Counted from the first letter of the stretch, positions 23,790 to 35,604 are shown. The stretch is DNA of 64,000 bases from Flammulina velutipes (GCA_011800155.1 CM022369.1:992001-1056000), one strand, 5' to 3'. Numbers and translations are program-made. The notes: generated by a model from the sequence alone, not told the origin.

Positions 23790-25523
23790 ATGCACAGATG
23801 CCGTTTCGTCGCTGGGCGGCGCGCAAACGCTCTTTATACGCGCTTTAACTCGACGGCGACGGCAGCAGCTCTCAAGCCCAAACCTAGAATTGCCAGTGAC
23901 TTTGGTGGACTCATCATCCGTACGTCGCCGTATGTATGTTTTTCAGTTTACTTACAACTTCCAACAGCGACCAAGGCTGAGATTGAGAAGACTCGCGCGC
24001 CTGTGAAGCCAGAGCCGACTCCGATACTGGAATCCGGTCAAACCTTGGCGCAGCGTCTGGCTTCTCGTCGCCCCGCGTCAGTACCTCAAACGGATTCCGT
24101 TTCTAGAGTCCGCGCCCCAGGACCCCACGTGCAGCTCAACATCCCCCTCCCTTATGTGGAAGAGTCAATGCCGTCTCCCCCCGTTCTCGAAGTCGACACT
24201 ATCGCCAGCAAAAAAGTCACCCCGACCCCGGAACCTTTGCTAGCCACCGCTAATCCTCCTTCCTACGATCCAACCGTAGTCGACTATGACTCTTTGACGG
24301 CATTCCAACCTATTCCTACGGTCAAAGTGGCGGACAAGCCCAAACAACCCAAGCCCGAGGCCACCAAGCCGACAGCAACAACACCCGTTCGCAAAAGTGT
24401 TGCAACTCGTACTGGAAAGCCCAGGATGCCTATTGCGCCGGGTACAAAGCCGAAGGAACCTGTTGCTCCCAGAAAACTGTTTTCCGAACGGCCAGCCCCA
24501 ACATTACAAAAGATCAAGGCTGCTCAACAGTCGACGGAACAACATACGGAAGGACAACAACAGGAGCAGGAGGAAAGACGACCGGCAGTCACAACCCGCC
24601 AATATGTTGCCGATTCTATTGCTCGCTTGGACGACCGTACTCCCAAAGTCAGAGCGGACGATATTGAAGAGGACGACTACGTCGACACCCTAGGATTCGA
24701 TAATTTGGAGGACCACGACTTTGAGGATATGGATGAGTTCGACCTCTTTCTTGACACGCAACGCGCTTCGTTGCAGCTTGCGCAAGCCAATGTGGAACAC
24801 CAAGCCATCGTCAATAGCTTCGTACTTGACCATATCAGGCTCAAGGACAACATGGTCAAGCAATCACAGTTCACGAAGCAACTCGACAATATCGGCTCTG
24901 CTCCTGCTCAACAAGCACCGGACTTCTACAAGCACCTGGATCTGACCGAGGAAGAAAAGCGGATTGTGCTCCAGGATCCCGTCAAACTTCCGCCGTCTGA
25001 ACAGCCTGTTGAGGCAGCCTCCCACCTCCCGCTCAACAGCTTCCTGGCTCTCCAGAAACAAAGCCAGCATGCCTTGCATATGATTTCGCAAGTGGGTGTC
25101 ACCGTTCCGGGCGAATTGGCCGATGCAGGCTTCGCTCTACCAAGGGATGAGGTAAAACGTCTGGTTCGGCTGGAGAACGACAAAGGGAAGGATGGTTTAC
25201 GGGAGGATGAGGACGAGAATTACGATGAGGGTAACGAGGAATCGGAAGTGGAGTTCGATGAAGTGCCAAAAACTCTGCGCGTCGCCGAGGCCGACTTTGT
25301 TGACGTGCATCCACTCCGCCTAGGACTGGTAGCTGCGAAAGGTCATGGCAACTTGAACTGGGCAGGTGCCAGTCCGGTCCCACCTTCACAACTCTCCAAG
25401 AACGTCACCAAATTCTCTCCGGCCACGCAAGTCCAGCTCTTCACTGCTCAAAATTCTTACATGAATACGAGCATGAAAAACCGTATCACTGACATTGTAC
25501 GCACTGCGACAGCAGCTGCTTGA
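23790..25523 (+). CDS. Predicted mitochondrial protein, unknown family
   Basis: The ATG at 23790 gives an Arg-rich, acid-free N-terminus (MHRCRFVAGRRANALYTRFN) typical of a mitochondrial presequence; the upstream in-frame ATG at 23733 would overlap the divergent PFA4 start. A stop-free 48-nt intron at 23920-23967 interrupts the early coding region. Residues 60-280 are Pro/Lys/Thr-rich and probably disordered; the rest has an acidic stretch (LGFDNLEDHDFEDMDEFD), then a conserved-looking region with DFYKHLDLTEEEKRIV and LPLNSFLALQKQS. No fold was recognised. A mitochondrial gene-expression or ribosome-associated role is possible but unsupported. Confidence 0.75.
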   Translation: MHRCRFVAGRRANALYTRFNSTATAAALKPKPRIASDFGGLIIRTSPYVCFSVYLQLPTATKAEIEKTRAPVKPEPTPILESGQTLAQRLASRRPASVPQTDSVSRVRAPGPHVQLNIPLPYVEESMPSPPVLEVDTIASKKVTPTPEPLLATANPPSYDPTVVDYDSLTAFQPIPTVKVADKPKQPKPEATKPTATTPVRKSVATRTGKPRMPIAPGTKPKEPVAPRKLFSERPAPTLQKIKAAQQSTEQHTEGQQQEQEERRPAVTTRQYVADSIARLDDRTPKVRADDIEEDDYVDTLGFDNLEDHDFEDMDEFDLFLDTQRASLQLAQANVEHQAIVNSFVLDHIRLKDNMVKQSQFTKQLDNIGSAPAQQAPDFYKHLDLTEEEKRIVLQDPVKLPPSEQPVEAASHLPLNSFLALQKQSQHALHMISQVGVTVPGELADAGFALPRDEVKRLVRLENDKGKDGLREDEDENYDEGNEESEVEFDEVPKTLRVAEADFVDVHPLRLGLVAAKGHGNLNWAGASPVPPSQLSKNVTKFSPATQVQLFTAQNSYMNTSMKNRITDIVRTATAAA

Positions 25524-25615
25524 TGCACAATATAGACCATATCATACACCTCACAAATATTCTAATAACTTATAGACGCGAATGCCCAGAAAATAAACTA
25601 CTCAGGTATACATGG

Positions 25616-27584
25616 TTATTGAACCCGCGGTTTCTTCCTCCCAGTTGTGGCTACAAGGGGTAGATCATCGTCCACATTGCCCTTCTCTTTCTTTATCCTC
25701 TCCATACCTGTTTTGACCAGCGGATCCCGCGTTACAAAGTCTGGCAGATCGTACGACCGTATCTCTGTGAACTCGTTAGGAGGGAACCTAATGCCAAACG
25801 CCATGGTCTGCCGCGGGGCTCGATGCGAAGAGTGGCGCGCGGCGATGATGAGCGAACATGCAGGTGGTTTCCGCGGTTCTGGTGCCCGTGTAGTAGATCT
25901 ACGCGAGTTGGCCGTAGCTGGAGGCGGAGGTGGTACAGGCTCGTCCACTGCCATAGGCGCTGGAGTGGAAGATTGCTGTTCTTTCGCAGGGAGCGTGACT
26001 GTGTGAGACGGCGCTGCTTGAATCACTCGAACTGTTGTCGTAGGCGGGACTTCTAAAGTCACCGGAGCAGGCGTCGGAGTCTTGGGGATGTTCGGAGGCG
26101 CTTGAGAAGGTTGCGATGGCATGGGCGAAGGTACCTTGGAGGCGAGCTGATCGACTTCATCCTCGTCGGTTTCGTCGATGGTGGTGATTGAGGACATAGA
26201 TGGACTGTCCAAGTGGTAGCTCGCAACACTAGGTACCTCGACCGCGATGGGAACATCAGGAGGTGCAGGAATCGGAGAGACTTCTCGTGTGTTGGGTGCT
26301 TTCTTAGGCGTTGGCGTAGCACTGGGCAGAGTCCTGGCGGGTAGTTTGATCTTGAGACCAGAGGACTGACTTGTCGGTATCGGCCTTGGAGTTGGTTTTG
26401 TTTTCTTCTTTACGGGCTGGGGCGCGTCCTCGACATAGGATCCATCATCGCTAGAGTCTTCTCGAGACTTTCCTTTGGATTTGGAAATCGCGCGCTTCTT
26501 GGCAGAGGAAGGTTCAATGTACGGATCGTCGTCGTCGTCGAGGTCTGGCGGTATATCCAGAGGGTGCTGGACAGACGACTCGTAATCCTGGTAATAGTAA
26601 ACCTCTTCCTTGGCGGTATCTGCTGGAATGGGAGGTTCGACAGCTTCTGGTGGCGCATCAGATACATCACTCTCGCCGTCGGCCTGCTGAGGCGCGTAGT
26701 AAAATTGAGGAGGCGACGGCGGACGTGAACGTACTGCGCTCTTTGCGCGTTTCGAAGGGGATGCGTATGGAACGGTCCCCGACTTTTTCTTCCTGGGATT
26801 CGGAAGTGCCTCTTTGAGACGCGCCTCAAGATCCAAAGCAGCTTGCAGCATCTGCCTCCGGCGGCGGTCCCCTTCCAGGCTCTGGTCCTCGCTCGCGGAT
26901 GGGCGGCCGTGGAAATAGGACGCGTCGATGGAGAGAAACGAATTGCTGTCGAATGCGCGGAGCTGCTCTATGCGCTCGTGCAAATGGTACTGCTTGTTCT
27001 GCAGTTTCTCGACGTCGCGTAGACGCCCTCCCTTCTCCATCCGTTCGTAGCGTCTGTGGCGCTTTTCATATGCAGCGTCAGTCGTGTCGACGATGCCCTT
27101 CGGAATGGTCAGTCATTGAGGAAAAAAATCAGACAAAGCGCGAACTGACGTTAGCATCTGCCATATGCGGCTGAAAACGACTGGTTACAGTCTGATTGGG
27201 GCCAATCCGCTCGAATTCGGGAGTTTCAATCAGCAATTGCTTTCGATAGGAATCAATGACTTCTGGACGGTCGAAATAGCCTTTGTGAGAGTCGTTTTTG
27301 AGGTCGAATGCGCCGGAAATCTGTTCGTGTGCGGGTAGGATATCTCTGTTCGTCGTGAAGATGAATTTTGTCTCGAGGGGGATTGAAGGGCCATTGTCCA
27401 CTATGTGCGTGCCGTGAGGAAGAGATGCTTTCGCGGGAAGAGGACACGTACCTTGGGACTTCATTTCATGCAGAATAATCTGATCTATTTCATTGCCAAT
27501 GGTTGCGCGTCGCGTTCGCTTGTTGCGCAAAGGGTTCCTCCCGCCGTCCAACGACACGGCTAAGGTTGATGGACCTGCGTCCAT
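25616..27584 (-). CDS. Candidate chromatin protein with PEHE/Sas4-like segment
   Basis: The start at 27584 (MDAGPSTLAV) was chosen because the longer frame upstream runs into the 3' end of the neighbouring gene. A stop-free 51-nt intron sits after EMKSQ, and a second intron follows PHMADAN, joining GIVDTTDAAYEKRHRRYERM. That segment, with its following helix (LQNKQYHLHERIEQLRAFD), resembles the KRHxKYE...EKxQRLR...KERIEQLR region of PEHE/Sas4-type subunits of histone acetyltransferase complexes. The rest is disordered, with basic patches (KKRAISKSKGKSRED), Pro-rich linkers and acidic runs. Family assignment is tentative; nuclear location is suggested by the basic clusters. Confidence 0.6.
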
Positions 27585-27764
27585 TTTGCCCAGAGATAGC
27601 GCTTTCTGTGCTCTTTTTAGGGCCAGAACTGCGCCAGTGACAGTATTCAAGCGGTTGGACGGTTCAGCAGCCAAGAACGACGATGACAGTGAGAGGAAGG
27701 GAGACAAAATATAGCAGGTGCTGATCAAGCTTGGCGGCTCTTTGTCTACAACGAGCACAATCAA

Positions 27765-28276
27765 CTATGTAAATATCCACCCATCCTCCTTCAATGCTTC
27801 GACTGCCAGCGACACCTTTGCTTTGGGCACCAAAACATAATCTGTATTCCTAGTCATATTCAGCCTCGCGAATCTGAAACACGCCATTAATCAAGACCCA
27901 CCACGTCGATACTGCAAAAACTGGCACTTGCGCAACCCGAAGAGGCGCAGTGAAACTAGCCAGGATTCCGGTCAAATCTTGAATATTTCTCAGTGCTTCC
28001 GAGACCAGCATCCCCCACTTTCGACTCACTGTGTTCCATGGGTCCCGCTATCTTGATACAGACCCACGTACAGTTCTCCTGGAAGCTCTGCGGCATATCT
28101 GTGTATGCCTCACCAACGATTGAGATCTCTTCTGCTGTACGCGTCACCGAGAGGAATCCGGGTGCACTCTTCAGCGCATCCAAGATGTCTCCGTTCAACG
28201 TGTCCTTCTTGATCACGAAGAAATCTTTCTCTAGCACGCTGAGATGCAACGACGGGTGACTCAATGGTGGTGGCAT
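27765..28276 (-). CDS. CASTOR-type ACT-domain protein
   Basis: Three exons (introns 28029-27978 and 27901-27850) encode about 135 residues. The spliced protein has SLHLSVLEKDFFVIKK, SVTRTAEEISIVGEA, WVCIKIAGPMEH, NLTGILASFTAPL and FAVSTWNTDYVLVPKAK, which is the complete tandem ACT-like fold found in bacterial amino-acid-sensing ACT proteins and in the animal arginine sensor CASTOR1. Expected function: small-molecule (amino acid) binding without catalysis. It lies just upstream of the PEHE-like gene on the same strand. A link to TORC1 signalling is only an analogy. Confidence 0.85.
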
Positions 28277-28333
28277 ATTTTAAGCTTGAATTGATTATCT
28301 CCGACAGATTTACATGATATTTAGCGCCCCGCA

Positions 28334-30303
28334 CTACGCCGTCGAAATCCCCAGCGTATAGTCCTGCGAATGACTAGATCCCGCGTAGATCGTATACACC
28401 GTGCTGCCACTTGGTGTACCATCGCTTGAAAACTCGGTACTTCCTCCGAATGCCAACAACAAATCATCGCCTGAGCTAACCTGTCCAGAAACTGAGTGGA
28501 ACCCACGACGACGAAACACATACTGTAAACATACCGCTGAGAACGCCGTGGCAGAAACACCACTTCCGCATGCAAGTGCCCCGTCTGTCACACCGCACGT
28601 GCCTTTCGAAGAGCTCATGGTGAAGCTCGACGTGGAGCCTGTCAAGGTGTATGTGGCCAATGTCTGTGTCGACCATGTGCCCAGAGACAACAGACCGCCG
28701 TTTACCTTTCCTGATTGATACGCCACGACCTTTGCTTTGGTTGGGAGAGACCCATCTGATGTCTACAATGGCACGACTTAGAAGGGGCAAAGGAACCAGG
28801 AAAACGGTATCGTACACCGGTAGGAGGGGACTGAATTTCGCCAGAGGGGATAAATCTTTGTTCGTACTACAATTCTCATTGATCACTCACGGAGGTCGTC
28901 TAACACGTCAATCAGTTCAAGCAGCTGGTGGGCCTTCGAAACGACTCACCGTGCTCGATCCAGATTTGGGCGGATACTTAATTCCAGTGCTAGGACAACT
29001 TCCAGCCTTGGGAGCCGCTGAAGTTCAAGAGCTTTCAATATCCTAGGCTGGCAGCAGTCAAAAAACGGGAACTCACAGATGGGCACAAACTGTCCGTCAA
29101 CAGCAGAGCCTTTCAAATGATAATACCAGTACACCTGGTTCAAATTCTTTCCAGAACAATCCAAAGCAGGTTTGTGTCCACCCGATGCCGTAGATAACGC
29201 GTTGGTCAGCTCAGTGAGCGTGTAGGTCTTCGAGGTGTCTGGTGTGATGCCCTGTTTCTTGAGCCATTCATAGGTTGGAAGAGACTGGCGGATATTGTTT
29301 CAATGGTTATCACGAACCGACTGATGCGTCGCGCACCTTAAACAAGGAAACCGCCGAGTTAAAGTACGCCACGGCATCAGCGCCTTTGGCGCTTCCACTC
29401 GGAAGACAACTGGGCTTCAAAGTACTAAGACGTAGAGTCAGTTTCAACGTATACCAAGACCTAGATGCCTACCTCATGCAAGTACCGTGCTTCGACCATT
29501 CGTGCTTGATCTCGACGTTAGCATTCACGACAAAGCGGTCACAAATGAACCAACTCACCTCCCAAAAGGATTCATCGTCGCCGTTAATGTCCACCCAGTG
29601 CTAATAAGAATAGGTTGAGCCTCGCCGCTCGGAATTAGAAAGATCCAAACTGACGGTCTGCATGAATTTCAAAGTATCGCCAGCGCCATTAGCACTCAAG
29701 ATCTACCACAGTATAAGCGCCCAAGCCAATTCGGGGAAAATATGGGATCATACACTGGAGATGTTCTTGTATGCACGACTAGAGTCGCAGCTCTGATCGT
29801 ATGTCAAATCGCAGCTGTAATACGAAGGATCAGAAAGGCCGCTATATGTACCCACCGCCACACGCACTGATCAGGCCAAAGTCCTGTCAAAGTTGAGCAT
29901 CAAAATGGTTGGCCCGTCATGTCATTCTTACCATGGACAGTCCAACTGTCTGCGGGCCCGGTGGCAGGACTGTAGTCCCAGAACTTTGTAGCGTGCTTAG
30001 CGGAAATCATAAGATTGAGGGTGGGACTTTGCCACATACCTGCGTCTGGACAAGAAGGCCCTAAGATCGATGATAAGTAAATCTCAAATAATTCCTAGCT
30101 ATGGATTCACAACTCACTCCAGGATACTCAAAGCAGCACAAGTTGCTGACGGCAGTAGTATTGCTGCACGACGCGCTCCCCGAAATAGAGCACCCAGAAT
30201 CAAGTGCTCTATCCATTAGATTGAATCTCGATGTCCGCACCAGTGCGTCGACCAAGCCCGCAGCATATACAGTCACACCCAGAGCAAGGACAAGAGCTAC
30301 CAT
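28334..30303 (-). CDS. Secreted ribonuclease T2 with a possible frame break
   Basis: About twelve exons. A signal peptide (MVALVLALGVTVYAAG) precedes a Cys-rich N-terminus. The two catalytic regions are present: CAS I in SWTVHGLWPDQC and CAS II in SFWE-HEWSKHGTC, each with its His. GHKPALDCSGKNLNQVYWYY and GSCPSTGIKYPPKSGSS complete the RNase T2 core. A Ser/Thr/Pro linker, including a possible 9-nt exon at 28899-28891, leads to a C-terminal extension (AKVVAYQSGKVNGGLLSLG) as in other mushroom T2 enzymes. The frame does not connect between DQC and GTYSGLSDP (29870-29842): the 11 nt between them is not a multiple of three. A 26-nt GTGCGT...TAG segment would restore the frame if spliced, but this is far below normal intron length. 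Confidence 0.78.
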
Positions 30304-30582
30304 GATGGAGATCCAACTTAAAGTCCCAACTCAGTCATCCGCACCTACCTTTATACTATCCCAATGTAATAATAGTTCACCGTGACCATGCAGCTTGTGG
30401 CCGCTTTGGAGACTCACAGGGCAAGCCTAACTGATAAGGAATCCTCGCACGTTGCACACTGTGGGGTACAAGCATGGACAGCGGATGCATAGGCAAGTAA
30501 TCGTACAACATGAATGGCTGAACTAGACGTAAATACTTTATCAGAAGCTACAGGCAAACACACCGGGGTGTCCGAACTACTA

Positions 30583-33500
30583 TTATCCGCAGAACTCGAA
30601 TGCGGGGCACCCGATGGCAGTTCCATATCCACCTGGAGAAGAAGCGTGGTCAGATTGCATGGCAGCGTGAGAGAGAAAGACTTACTGGCTCCATCAACAC
30701 CAATTACAGCCAGAAGAGCCTGGAATACACCTCCAAGCCCTTCACCGGCAAGTAAGCCTGCTCCGACAGCCTAGAGGAAGGAGCATATTAATATCATCGC
30801 TTCTCTCGTAGCTGCGAGATGGACTTACAAACATATACATGTCGTAGCTGACGGTATTATTCCTCTTCCATGCCCAGGTGAAGACAGCGCCAACGGCCCT
30901 GGAGATAGGCAAAGGTCAATATAGCTCGGAAAGGTCGTCACAATACTCACATCGCAATGGGGTAGTAAACCTGAGGAACGACGAACGCAAGTCCGACGGA
31001 GTTCCAGTTGGGTACATACACCCAGTACTTCTTCGGAATCCATAGGTGCTTAACAGCAACAGATATCGTGGCGAAGATGGCGAGAGCAATGGCGGTGTAT
31101 CCAGAAGATGCCGGAACAGCTGGAGAATTGAATGAGTAGATGTCTATTGGAAGAATATGAATGACCTACGTAGCTTCTCGGACGAGACGGCGACGGCGAC
31201 AGCTGCCCATGCAGAAACAGAGGGTGCACCGTATGTACATTGTCCATCATCTGGAGGATCAATAATACAAGGGGACGCTTTCGTGAAGAGGATGAAGAGG
31301 CCTGTGTTCAGGAAGACTGCGACGACGGAGCCAATCAACTGTGCGATGAACTGATTGCGGGGCTTCGCGCCGAGAAGATATCCCGTTTTCAAGTCACCCG
31401 TCATGTCCGCAGACTGGGCCGCAGAGCCACCGGAAACGACACCGGCAGAGAGATTGAACATCCGCGCGGGGTTCATTGCCAAACCAGAGCTCTTTCCAAT
31501 ACCACCGAAGATAAGCTGAGAGGCCTGGAGATTAAGATGTTAGTTATGCGGACTTTGATAGAGAAAGGCGGGGATGAACAAACCTTTGCAACAGTAGATA
31601 CCGGATTGATATCGGTGGCACCGGTGGACTGAACACCGATGAAGGAGAAGATGAATCCAAGCAGCAGAGCAAGAATGGCCTCCCCGACGTTCATGTGGAA
31701 CTTCGTTGCCAAGATGGCACAAGACATAATGACGCTGCAAACCAGACCAACAGACCACCATAAGAACGGAACCCTATCTGCTAGTGGAGTGCGATCCTCA
31801 TCGTCATCTGCTATTTCAGTACGCTGTGTTCGAAGTGCCTTGAGGTTGAGATTGAGCTTGAAGCCTCCGTTTTGCCTCATTTCTGTGGGATACAGTCAAT
31901 GAACCACCTTGACTATAGGAAATAAGGTACTTTGCACAATAGGAACCAAGCTGAAAACGACATCCGCAAAGGAGTATAGAAGCATCATCAACACACCGGG
32001 CCAAAGAAGCCAGTATCGTGGAGAAGGATGGTCCGCATATGCATCAGGATCAGAGAAAGACAAGCCAGCGTAGGACCAGATTTCAGGATACTCCTCATAC
32101 GGCTGAGCGCCGAAAGCAAGCCCATTCTTCACGATGGCGGGTGCGATGATACCCCATGCAAGAATAGCGCCACCCACTAACCGTCCTTGAGCATAGATCG
32201 AAATATACAAACAATGATAGTACTCACAGAAGCTAAGACTCGCGTTGAGACCACTCAGCATGCCCGCACCGAAAAAGGCAGGAGTAACTATCATGGTTCA
32301 GAATTGAACTTCGTTATCAAGTAAGAAAGTCTTACTTTCAATAAACCATCCATAATTTTCCAGTGCGATGATGCTGGTGAAGCCAATGCGAGAAAGAGTC
32401 CAACCGATATGCCAATCATAAAGCTAAGAAGGGTAAAAACTCCAATCAGACGGCGAAACTGAGGAGACACGTACAACTCCAGGGGCATAACCAGTCATAA
32501 CTTTGAATACAAAGGTGAGCGCAAACGAGATAAGCAATCCCATTGACTTCTTCCTGGCCACGGATTCACCGGTCTTGCCCATATGCAATGACCGAATTGT
32601 GTACGCCTAGACTCCTGTCAGTGCTAACTCGTTTATGAGAACGAGACGAACGCACCGTGGCAGCGGGGGTCGGGAAGGTCAACTTCTGGTGCACAATGTA
32701 ATACCTTCGGAGCGGGATGACAAAGAATACACCAAAGAAGCCGGCACAAACTGTCAGAGCGACCAATATACCGAAATCACTCTGGGGGAACTCAGACAGC
32801 AGGTCCAAGCGATACATGGCTGGGATGGCCCCGACGAAGAGGATGCCTAGACCACCGGAGGCTGAAGGAGTATCAGTCAATCACAGTATGATAGTGGCGG
32901 TAATCAATGAATCACGAACCTGTGGCAGCACTGCGTAGATATGCGTATGAGCTCCGTAATTTGATAACAGCGACAAGATTCCACACACCTCTGAACCGTA
33001 CAATTCTCCTTGGGACCAAATGGTCCACCTAAGAAGCGGCCCAAGAGCCCTGACTCAGGAAGAGCCTTGGATATAGCCTTGAGAATCGTAAAGCCGAAGA
33101 TTGCCTGTATGAATGAGTCGTCAATGATACCGCTGATCACACGAGTTGCAACTAATTACACCGAAGAGCTGGGGCCCAAAAGTGAAGCCAGTCTTCAAGC
33201 CCAGATAGATGTTGGATGCACCGACTTTGGGAAGGAATTAGCGACACTCGAAGCACCTACGAGCGACTCACCAATAGCCCCGAGAAGGCATCCTACCGCT
33301 ATGGCGCTAATAAGGGCATCAGAGAAGCGCAAATTTGACAACGATTCTCACGATTACCGGAAAGTGAGCTGGTGTGTTTCTTCGGGGGCGTATGGATCAA
33401 TGGGGAACGGTTTAGTGCTGAACGTTACTCAGTGGGCAGCGAATAGTAAGTGGGAATTGTGACTCACACGTCGTGGTCGTCCATGAGCTCCATATCGAGC

Positions 33501-33607
33501 TTAGTTTCCTTCTCCTCCGTTGGGGTCGAGCGCAGGTCCTTCTCATCGTGGTAGCTCGAGGATGAAGGGATCCTGCGTATCGGGACGTTGTCGATTTCCG
33601 TAGACAT
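30583..33607 (-). CDS. OPT-superfamily oligopeptide/metal-chelate transporter, YSL-like
   Basis: A polytopic plasma- or vacuolar-membrane transporter with more than ten introns. The cytosolic N-terminus starts at 33607 (MSTEIDNVPIRRIP) and contains DPYAPEETHQLTFR. Signature regions are ASNIYLGLKTGFTFGPQLFG, GGLGILFVGAIPAMYRLD, QKLTFPTPAATA, VTPAFFGAGMLSGLNAS, GVQSTGATDINPVSTVAKAS and a C-terminus GTAIGCPAFEFCG ending at TAA 30585-30583. These match the YSL-like branch of the OPT family rather than the NPG/KIPP peptide branch, so transport of metal chelates, glutathione-type or small peptides is expected. The junction CTVQSAATASGG is produced through an 11-nt exon at 32930-32920. Confidence 0.9.
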
Positions 33608-33923
33608 CCTGGATGTAAGAGTCTAAGAGACGGCAGATGGCCAACAGTCCCACGATCTTGTGAGCACCTTTTGAGGTGGGTCACAAATAACTCTCTCAAA
33701 TAAACTCACATGCTTTCATTTGGCGCCGCATGGAAAGGTACCCTTTCGATGTCAACACAGCATAAACCTACACACGCGGGAACGGTGTAAGGCGCTATGG
33801 GGGCTCATCCGACACTATAATTAGCGAATCACTGCATATTATTTGGCATTCAAATATACATGTACAGCGATAATATGCATGACTGACCGCAAGGGGCAGA
33901 TGTCCCGCTAGACCAAATCGACA
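33608..33923. other. Intergenic region between NAF1 and the OPT gene
   Basis: Holds the 3' flank of NAF1 and the promoter of the OPT transporter, both on the minus strand. No gene or clear motif was seen. Confidence 0.5.
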
Positions 33924-35604
33924 CTACTGTGGCGCTGGCCCACGCTCAGTATTCTGGGCATCACTGTTCGGCCAGCTTGTACCCCAATATTGCTGTTGTT
34001 GATTGGGTGCAAAAGGCATTCCAAAGCCCATCCCAAAGAATCGGGGATTTATGTGCGGTTGCACCATAGGATGTTGCTGAAACTGCTGCCATGCGTAGGC
34101 GGGGTTGAATTGGACGTTGTCAACAGATGGATTTGGCTGCTGATAAGGGGGGATGGGAGATTGGATCATGGGAGGCGGAGATGTAGTAACCGAGGCGGCC
34201 GATGGGCGGGAGAATGCTTGGCCTCGTCCTCGTCCTCTCTGGTTTCTTCCACCGCCGCGACCACGACCACGATCTCGAGGTGGTCGTGAAACAGATGACA
34301 TCCGGTTTCCGGAAGCAGCACGCGGTCTAAGTCCAGTAGAATCATTTTGAAACTCGTTGACAGGTGGTGGCTCAGTGCCAAAATTATCAGAATACGGATC
34401 ATCATCGTATGGTATGGGTGCAGGCCTCGATGTTGAAGTGTCCATGTAGGAGTCATCGTAAGCACTGTTAGTGCCGAAAGCGTCTGTCATGTCTCGCTCT
34501 CGCTCCGGCGCGGGGGTTCCATATCGTGAAGATGTAGATGCGATTGAACCTTCTCGTTGTCCGCGTCGACTGTGTATCCAGTTTTTATCAAGACCACGAA
34601 GGGATCAAGTAGAAGAACACGTACACTTGCTTGGCATTGCGTTTGTATTCTGCCTCCGCCTCGTCGTCTGAAAATTCAAGCTCATGTCCTGCGGGCTCTT
34701 CGTCATATACATTACTCGCATCACTTCCCCGAAGACGATGTAGTTGATTCAAGGGGACAAAGTGACTCCGAGCTGGTATGTGGAAGACGGGGCGCCCAAC
34801 CCGAGCCTTCTCGAGTTCGAGTTGATAAGATGTATTGAACTTGACTTGATAGAATGGCTGGGCGGTAGGCCCAAAGGTTTCGTAAACCTGACGCCTGTCA
34901 GATAAACTCTTGCGAGATAGCATATCACTCACGAAACCCAGAACCTTTCGGTCATCCAGCACGAGAAGAGTGTCGGTGTCAAGGGCGCGATCCAAGCTGG
35001 AAGATGGGAGGCCCTTGACGATCACTAGATTGTCAAGAATAGACATGATTTCGCCAATCTTGTCCATAACCTCATCCGGCCCGACTTCTTCGATGTCTGG
35101 GATTGTTATTTCTCCTTCGACGATTTCGTGGGGAGTCGTGTAGTATGTTTTGGATTGTACAGCAGGACCTCGCTCGCCCTCTTCTTCCAACTCGTTGTCG
35201 GCATCTTCATTTTTGACGGGTGCTTCGTCGGTTAAACTCGACTCGGAATCATCATCGGATTCAGAGTCAGAGTCAGCGGGCACTGTGCTAAGATTTGTGG
35301 GTGGAGACGGAGGAGTTTAGTCAAGTTGCACGTACGACTGTATCGATTTATTTTCTTCTGGCTTGGCGTCCAGCGATGCGTTTTGAGTGACTTCATCAGG
35401 ATCTTCCTCCAACACCATCAAGACATCCTCAACCTCATCTTCACTCGCGCACTCGCTGCCCGAACTTGCTATATCGTCGTCGTCCTCAGATGCTGATGAT
35501 TCCACTTGGGGCTTTAGTTTTTGCTGCTCGAGGACGCCCAGCAGACTTTGAATGAGCAGAAGATCCTGCGGAACAAGGCTAGGCGTGGCAAATGAAGCCA
35601 TCAT
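33924..35604 (-). CDS. NAF1: H/ACA snoRNP assembly factor Naf1
   Basis: Naf1 is the nuclear chaperone that loads the H/ACA RNP core and is later replaced by Gar1. After an acidic N-terminus, a GTACGT intron joins IQS to TVPADSDSESDDD. The Gar1/Naf1 domain follows: DKIGEIMSILDNLVIVKG, DTDTLLVLDDRKVLGFVSD, YETFGPTAQPFYQVKFN and GRPVFHIPARSHFV. After a second intron the C-terminus is low complexity, with RGRGRGGGRNQRGRGRG (RGG-type RNA binding) and a Gln/Pro-rich tail with FGMGFGMPF. Length and order fit fungal Naf1. The start at 35604/35601 is about 66 bp from that of divergent mitochondrial EF-Ts. Confidence 0.93.

Noticed and set aside
28762..28952. One 190-nt intron in the RNase T2 gene
   Set aside because: Three introns of 50-60 nt with two small exons fit the phase and the usual intron length better, though support is moderate.
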